This document shows, piece after piece, positions 6,704 through 10,611 of a DNA stretch of 10,611 bases. Every line of letters starts with the position of its first letter. The first letter of the stretch is position 1. This stretch comes from Planctomycetota bacterium (lineage in GTDB: Bacteria > Planctomycetota > SZUA-567). Under the pieces are notes generated by a model. The model saw only the letters and a list, made by a program, of their open reading frames with translations, did no database searches and was not told the DNA's origin. Made by a program: the position numbers and the translations under genes. The stretch is from contig JAJBSZ010000378.1 of the NCBI GenBank assembly GCA_020861125.1, positions 1-10,611 on the forward strand, written 5' to 3'.

Positions 6704-6732
6704 TTGACGCCGGTAACCGGCGGCGGTACCAT
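6704..6732 (+). promoter_or_regulatory. Candidate promoter with palindromic operator for the aldo/keto reductase
   Basis: TTGACG (6704-6709) and TACCAT (6727-6732) are 17 bp apart in the divergent galE/aldo-keto reductase spacer, good fits to -35 and -10. Between them lies the 15-bp near-perfect dyad CGCCGGT-A-ACCGGCG (6708-6722). A repressor bound there would block the promoter. The leader to the ATG at 6876 would be about 135 nt. The rest of the 6625-6875 gap shows nothing else I can support. Confidence 0.42.
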
Positions 6733-6875
6733 AAACCAAGTCTCCATCCGGGCACCACCGGCGCGGCGGACCCGACGGCATGGCAAACCCGCGCGGCCGC
6801 CCGGCATTGTCCCACAGGGATCGGGTGACCGCAAGCCCCGACCCCTGCTACCGGCATCCCGAAAGGAGCGCCCGC

Positions 6876-7853
6876 ATGCAATACCTCACCCTGTTTCCGG
6901 AAACCGCCAACCCCGTCACCGCCTCGCAGATCGCCCTGGGCTGCGATCACTACGGCGGCCGCCGGCCGGAGGATCTCGCTCGGCGGATCATGGACACCTA
7001 TTTCGAGCTGGGCGGCACCGTCTTCGACACCGCCCATGTTTACTCCCAGGAACGTCCGGGCGAGGTGTCCGGCAGCGAGCGGGTCGTGGGCCAATGGATC
7101 GCCGACAACGGCGTCCGCGACCGGGTCGTCCTGGTGACCAAGGGCGTGCACCCGGATCGGTCCGACATGCTGACCAGCCGCATTACCCGGGACAATATCC
7201 GGGACGACCTCGCCGCCAGCCTGGAAACGCTGGCGGTGGATCACGTCGACGTCTGGTTCCTCCACCGGGACAATCCCGCCATGCCGGTGGGGGAGATCGT
7301 CGATATGGTTACGGAACTGGTGGACGAGGGTCGGGTCCGGCATGTCGGCGCCTCCAACTGGACGGCGGAGCGGATCGCGGCGGCCAACCAGTACGCCCGG
7401 CAGCACCACCGCCGCCCCTTCGAAATCGCCCAGATCCAGTGGAGCTTCACCGTCTCCACCCCCGAATCGTGGGAAGACCCCACGGTGGTATGCATGAACG
7501 ATCGGGAATACGCCTGGTATGCGGCGGAAAAGTTCCCGCTCATGGTGTTTTCACCCCAGGCCCGCGGTGTGGTCGCCAAGATGCTGGCGGGCGGAAAGGA
7601 AGCCGTGCCCGAAAACTGGGCCCGGCGCTTTATGCTCGAGGAAAACCGCGACCGCATCGAACGCTGCCGGCAACTCGGCGAACGCACCGGCCGCAACCCG
7701 GCCGGCATCTGCCTGTCCTACCTCACCTCCGCTCCCTTCCCGGTGCTGCCGGTGATCGGCTGCAGCAGCCCGGAACAGGTTCGGGATTCCCTGCGCTTCT
7801 CCGACGAGGTGCTGAGCGAGGAGGAGCGGGCGTTTCTGGTGACGGACGACTGA
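6876..7853 (+). CDS. Aldo/keto reductase family oxidoreductase
   Basis: An NAD(P)H-dependent reductase of the TIM-barrel aldo/keto reductase superfamily, probably cytoplasmic; the substrate is not identifiable. In the 325-aa product the four catalytic residues are in place: Asp51 (VFDTA), Tyr56 (HVYSQ), Lys89 (LVTKG) and His130 (FLHRD). Further family signatures are SLETLAVDHVDVWFLHRD, RVRHVGASNW, and a late PVIGCSSPEQV motif that normally lines the cofactor phosphate site. The start is supported by AAGGAG (6863-6868) 7 nt upstream. An in-frame ATG at 6780 has no ribosome site. It is divergent from galE and convergent with a sugar-type transporter, so a sugar or sugar-derived aldehyde substrate is a reasonable guess only. 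Confidence 0.92.
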   Translation: MQYLTLFPETANPVTASQIALGCDHYGGRRPEDLARRIMDTYFELGGTVFDTAHVYSQERPGEVSGSERVVGQWIADNGVRDRVVLVTKGVHPDRSDMLTSRITRDNIRDDLAASLETLAVDHVDVWFLHRDNPAMPVGEIVDMVTELVDEGRVRHVGASNWTAERIAAANQYARQHHRRPFEIAQIQWSFTVSTPESWEDPTVVCMNDREYAWYAAEKFPLMVFSPQARGVVAKMLAGGKEAVPENWARRFMLEENRDRIERCRQLGERTGRNPAGICLSYLTSAPFPVLPVIGCSSPEQVRDSLRFSDEVLSEEERAFLVTDD

Positions 7854-7898
7854 CGCGGTAGCCCGCCCGGATGGAACACGGACTGTTGCCTTGGTTTC

Positions 7899-7923
7899 AG
7901 GCCCCGCCGACACGGCGGGGCCT
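7899..7923. terminator. Hairpin between convergent genes, probable bidirectional terminator
   Basis: An 11-bp perfect stem (AGGCCCCGCCG at 7899-7909 with CGGCGGGGCCT at 7913-7923) and a 3-nt loop sit between the aldo/keto reductase stop (7853) and the convergent transporter stop (7946). T-runs are poor on both sides (TCTGGTTTG on the + side), so efficiency is uncertain. Position and stem strength support a terminator role. Confidence 0.6.
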
Positions 7924-7945
7924 CTGGTTTGTCTGCCACGAGCGA

Positions 7946-8803
7946 TCAATGCCGGAAGAAGGCGGTGATGCCGGCGCCGGCGATGATCAGCGCCAGGCCG
8001 ATGCCGGTGAGGATCAGCTCCCGCCGGCTGCGGTGTTCTTTCAGGAAGACGATGCCGCCGATGGTGGAGATGACCACGCTCAGTTGCGACAGGACAAAGC
8101 CGGTGGCGATGCCGTTCCGGTCGGCCGAGATCAGGTAGGTCAGCGAGGCGACGGCGAAAAACAGGCCGGAGAGGATGTGCCGCCAGGAGACCTTCTGGGT
8201 GACGGCGGCGGCGTGGCGGCTGGCGAACACGTAGACCAGGGCGGCGGCCAGCATCCCGACCGATTGCGGAAAGAAGATCTCCGTGCCGGAGGTGTCGACG
8301 ATCTGCGGTATGGCGCTGTAGGCCAGGTAGCCGGCGGTGGTCAGTAACAGGATAAGCAGCGCACGCTTGTCGAGGCTGCCTTCGGCGCCGCCGTCGCGGA
8401 CGGTGGTGAGATACACGCCAACGACCACGAGAAGCAGCCCGCCGAAGCCGACCCATTTGGCGGAGCTTCCCGCCCACTCGTTGAAGACGAACACGCCGAG
8501 GAGGGTGGTCCCCACCAACTGCAGACCGGTGGAGATGGGCATGGTGCGGGCGACGCCGAGGCGGGCGAAACCGGTGTACTGGCCGATCTGGCCGACCACC
8601 CACAGCGCTCCCGAGAGAAAACTGAACAGGAAGACGTGGCCGGTGGTTTCCGGACGGGCAATGAGCAACACCGCCAAGGCCGCGAGGAAGGTGCCGGCGG
8701 TGGTACCGAGAATCTGGTTCGAGGGCTTGCCGCCGATTTTGGCGACGGCCAGGGGCATCAACCCCCAGCCCAGCGCCGGGATGAGGCCGATGAGCAAGGA
8801 CAT
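7946..8803 (-). CDS. GRP-family sugar uptake transporter (GlcU/RbsU-like, DMT superfamily)
   Basis: Inner-membrane protein of 285 aa with about ten hydrophobic segments and almost no soluble domain, the size of Bacillus GlcU (~287 aa). The N-terminus LIGLIPALGWGLMPLAVAKIGGKPSNQILGTT and the repeats near WVVGQIGQYTGFARLGVARTMPISTGLQLVGTTLLGVF are typical of the glucose/ribose porter family. Established knowledge: characterised members import glucose or ribose, probably with protons. The substrate here is not shown by the sequence. A weak GGAAAG lies upstream of the ATG. It is alone on its strand, convergent with the aldo/keto reductase. A general drug/metabolite exporter (EamA) is the alternative, but the N-terminal pattern favours GRP. 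Confidence 0.85.
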   Translation of the reverse strand: MSLLIGLIPALGWGLMPLAVAKIGGKPSNQILGTTAGTFLAALAVLLIARPETTGHVFLFSFLSGALWVVGQIGQYTGFARLGVARTMPISTGLQLVGTTLLGVFVFNEWAGSSAKWVGFGGLLLVVVGVYLTTVRDGGAEGSLDKRALLILLLTTAGYLAYSAIPQIVDTSGTEIFFPQSVGMLAAALVYVFASRHAAAVTQKVSWRHILSGLFFAVASLTYLISADRNGIATGFVLSQLSVVISTIGGIVFLKEHRSRRELILTGIGLALIIAGAGITAFFRH

Positions 8804-9292
8804 GGCGTTTCGCTTTCCGCTTGAGCCGGCGGTCGCCGGACCACCCTCACCTCCCGAACCCGGCGCGCGGTCCAGACGCCGATGACGGCGCCTTCCGGTT
8901 CAGTACATGACTGTCGCCGGGGCGGGACGGCAACCTGCGTCTTTTTCCCGACGCGAACGGTATTACGGTGGCGGTTGGCGAACGCCGTCGCCCTTATCTT
9001 TTCACCACTATCCAACCAGCCAGCACCTTCCGGCCGTTGGTCCGATACCATCCAACATGGTGCGGGAAAAGCAGTGGATCCCACTGCCTTTCCTTTCTGC
9101 GGTCGGGTTCGGCCTCCATCGTATCCCGAAAAATACATAAAAAGTCGGATCTGTTGGGCGTGAACGGCGATAGTATCAGTTTTATGAGTAGGGATCGAGC
9201 CGCTCCATCACCCTCGGAACAACCCTGGGCCGCGATGGGGTGGTCGGCGGTTTACCCTTGTGTGCAGGGGAAGACTTTTGGAAGGAGTCAGG
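8804..9292. other. 489-bp non-coding stretch with a stem-loop
   Basis: No credible gene is seen in either direction between the transporter start and the RTX-protein start. Short open frames here lack ribosome sites and resemble no family. The stretch contains an imperfect 12-bp stem-loop at 9065-9093. GC content falls from left to right, marking the transition to the compositionally different downstream gene. TACATA at 9134-9139 could be a -10 element, but no good -35 lies at the right distance. Confidence 0.6.
9065..9093. repeat. Imperfect stem-loop in intergenic region
   Basis: GGAAA (9065-9069) plus GCAGTGG (9071-9077) pair with CCACTGC (9081-9087) plus TTTCC (9089-9093). There is one A/C mismatch and a 3-nt ATC loop. 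It lies about 200 bp upstream of the RTX gene and about 260 bp upstream of the divergent transporter. Its function is unknown: a fragment of an RNA leader, an operator or a relic terminator are all possible. Confidence 0.55.
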
Positions 9293-10579
9293 ATGCGTAC
9301 CTCTTTATTGCAATTGGTTCTATTCCTCATAGTTTCCACTGCGTTCTGTGGGGAAAATGAGTGGTTTTACCTGGGGTATGAGTACCTGGCTCCGGCACGA
9401 GAGGAAATAAAGGAGATTGAGCGGCAAACCCAGCACTGGTTTCCCAATGTGCGAGGGGGTAAAGAGGTGCCGGATTTCCATGACGCGCTCTTGAATGACC
9501 CCAATCTTGTCCAGGCGGTTATTGATTACGGCGGCAGATCATCGGCAAGAATCTATGACATGGATCTTACTCCAAAAATCAGGCGGATTCTGAAATTGTG
9601 GTTGGGTGTGGACGGTGAAGTCGACAGCCGCAAATTTGCCGAAAATATAGTGGATTACCTGGATGGACTGGCCTTTGTTTTCGCTGGCGACGACCTCGTC
9701 CCCGCCAATATCCGTTCTGCCGATCCGGGAGAAACGCTCGATCGGTTCTGTGGCATTTTTGAAGCCATTTATCTCTTGTACTGGCCGACGAGGCATCCGG
9801 TCCTCATGGACTGCATCGAGACTTCCCCTGACCCGAGACAATGCCTGATGGCTATTCGTCCCCCGTTTCCGCACCGGATCAGCGAAGATGCGTTGACGAA
9901 ACTGAAAATCATTAATGACATGAAATTGTTGGCGAATGGATATCGTGCGTTCAGTAAACTCAGCAAAGATTTGGAATCATGGAAGATTGATGCGGATCCA
10001 TTTTTAAGGTTTCTGGCGATTGGCCTGAACAAGGTTATCCTCGTCAACGAAGGAGGGAACCACAAACCAGCCATGGCCGCTGTGGTGGTGGGGCGGCGTG
10101 GCGATGTGGTTTTGACCGGGAGCGATGAAGGCGACTTCATCTTTGGCGGGTTGCAATCCAGTGAAATAACGGGTGGCAAAGGGAACGATTATCTGGTGAG
10201 CGGCAACGGCGATACCGTTTTTCATTTTTACCAGGGCGATGGCAAAGATTTTATTTTCGCGCATCCAATGTTTTCCTATGGGGATGATACCCTGGTATTT
10301 CATGGGCGCAATTTCAGCGACGCCAGAATCACCACCCATGCGGGCGAGTATGACGAGGTATGGCATGTCCGAATTTCTTTTGATGATTCGGATGATGAGG
10401 TGTGGATCGATTCTTTTCACACCATGCTTTTCGACGAAAGTGCCAGCCGTTTCAAAATAAGAAACATTGTTTTTGAGGAGAAGACGCTTCGGGCTGAGGA
10501 AATTTTACTCTTAAATGGGGAGGGGAACTCTTCGGTAACGATAAAATATACCAATGTGGCAGTGAAGGCCATCCTATAG
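9293..10579 (+). CDS. Exported RTX/HCBP-domain calcium-binding protein, unknown N-terminal domain
   Basis: A 428-aa protein of unknown role. Residues 1-19 are a Sec-type signal peptide (MRTS, hydrophobic LLQLVLFLIV, then STAFC/GE), with A-x-C fitting signal peptidase I better than a lipobox. Residues ~20-270 form a predicted mostly helical domain I do not recognise. Four tandem RTX-like nonapeptides follow at 276-311 (GSDEGDFIF, GGLQSSEIT, GGKGNDYLV, SGNGDTVFH), the third being a near-ideal GGxGxDxLx calcium-binding unit. Then YQGDGKDFI leads into a region (~313-405) matching the haemolysin-type calcium-binding-related (HCBP-related) pattern: GDDTLVF, alternating strands, DEVWIDSF, FKIRNIVFEE. 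AAGGAG (9282-9287) lies 5 nt before the ATG; an in-frame upstream start at 9260 has none. GC content is visibly lower than in all neighbours, suggesting acquisition by transfer. No type I secretion genes are in view. Confidence 0.82.
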   Translation: MRTSLLQLVLFLIVSTAFCGENEWFYLGYEYLAPAREEIKEIERQTQHWFPNVRGGKEVPDFHDALLNDPNLVQAVIDYGGRSSARIYDMDLTPKIRRILKLWLGVDGEVDSRKFAENIVDYLDGLAFVFAGDDLVPANIRSADPGETLDRFCGIFEAIYLLYWPTRHPVLMDCIETSPDPRQCLMAIRPPFPHRISEDALTKLKIINDMKLLANGYRAFSKLSKDLESWKIDADPFLRFLAIGLNKVILVNEGGNHKPAMAAVVVGRRGDVVLTGSDEGDFIFGGLQSSEITGGKGNDYLVSGNGDTVFHFYQGDGKDFIFAHPMFSYGDDTLVFHGRNFSDARITTHAGEYDEVWHVRISFDDSDDEVWIDSFHTMLFDESASRFKIRNIVFEEKTLRAEEILLLNGEGNSSVTIKYTNVAVKAIL

Positions 10580-10611
10580 AAATATTCATTGATTTTTAAG
10601 TTGTCATCCAC

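Noticed and set aside
4718..6828. Long + strand open frames opposite modA and galE
   Set aside because: Arg/Gly/Pro/His-rich shadow translations. ModA and GalE on the - strand have clear signatures, signal peptide and ribosome sites.
6564..8603. Overlapping open frames across the aldo/keto reductase and transporter in other frames
   Set aside because: These are high-GC shadows. The chosen frames contain the catalytic tetrad (reductase) and periodic hydrophobic segments (transporter).
8882..9163. Short open frames in the 8804-9292 gap
   Set aside because: There are no ribosome sites and no plausible protein pattern, and several overlapping frames are open simultaneously, as expected by chance.

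Overview
The window is GC-rich (clearly above 60% by eye) over about its first 9 kb. It carries single-copy housekeeping, transport and sugar-metabolism genes with compact spacing, recognisable Shine-Dalgarno sites and several stem-loop terminators. Together with secreted proteins and an RTX-type calcium-binding protein, this suggests a Gram-negative bacterium, perhaps an anaerobe or facultative anaerobe. The phylum cannot be fixed from sequence alone: a desulfobacterial/deltaproteobacterial or PVC-type lineage would fit, but that is inference.

Layout. Bases 1-325 hold a terminator-like hairpin and a candidate promoter upstream of a 443-aa phosphofructokinase (326-1657, +). Immediately downstream lie a tRNA-Pro(TGG) with encoded CCA (1674-1750) and an intrinsic terminator. 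Two small genes of unknown function follow on the + strand: an 86-aa hydrophilic protein (1936-2196) and a 131-aa probably exported protein (2362-2757), the latter closed by a near-perfect terminator. The next block is on the - strand and is transcribed right to left: galE (UDP-glucose 4-epimerase), then modA, modB and modC, a molybdate ABC importer. A perfect 14-bp inverted repeat separates modA from modB. Divergent from galE is an aldo/keto reductase (6876-7853, +). It faces a convergent 10-TM-type glucose/ribose uptake (GRP, DMT superfamily) transporter (7946-8803, -), with a strong hairpin between them. After a 489-bp non-coding stretch, base composition drops visibly and a 428-aa exported protein with RTX nonapeptides and an HCBP-related C-terminal domain runs almost to the right edge (9293-10579, +).

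How the genes work together. Phosphofructokinase, GalE, the aldo/keto reductase and the sugar-type transporter share a carbohydrate theme. They are on different strands and in separate transcription units, so this is neighbourhood rather than an operon. ModABC is a complete importer (binding protein, permease, ATPase) that would feed molybdopterin-cofactor enzymes.

I found no CRISPR array, insertion sequence, phage module or recognisable defence system. The least explained items are the RTX protein with its unknown N-terminal domain, the modA-modB inverted repeat, and the two small unknown proteins.
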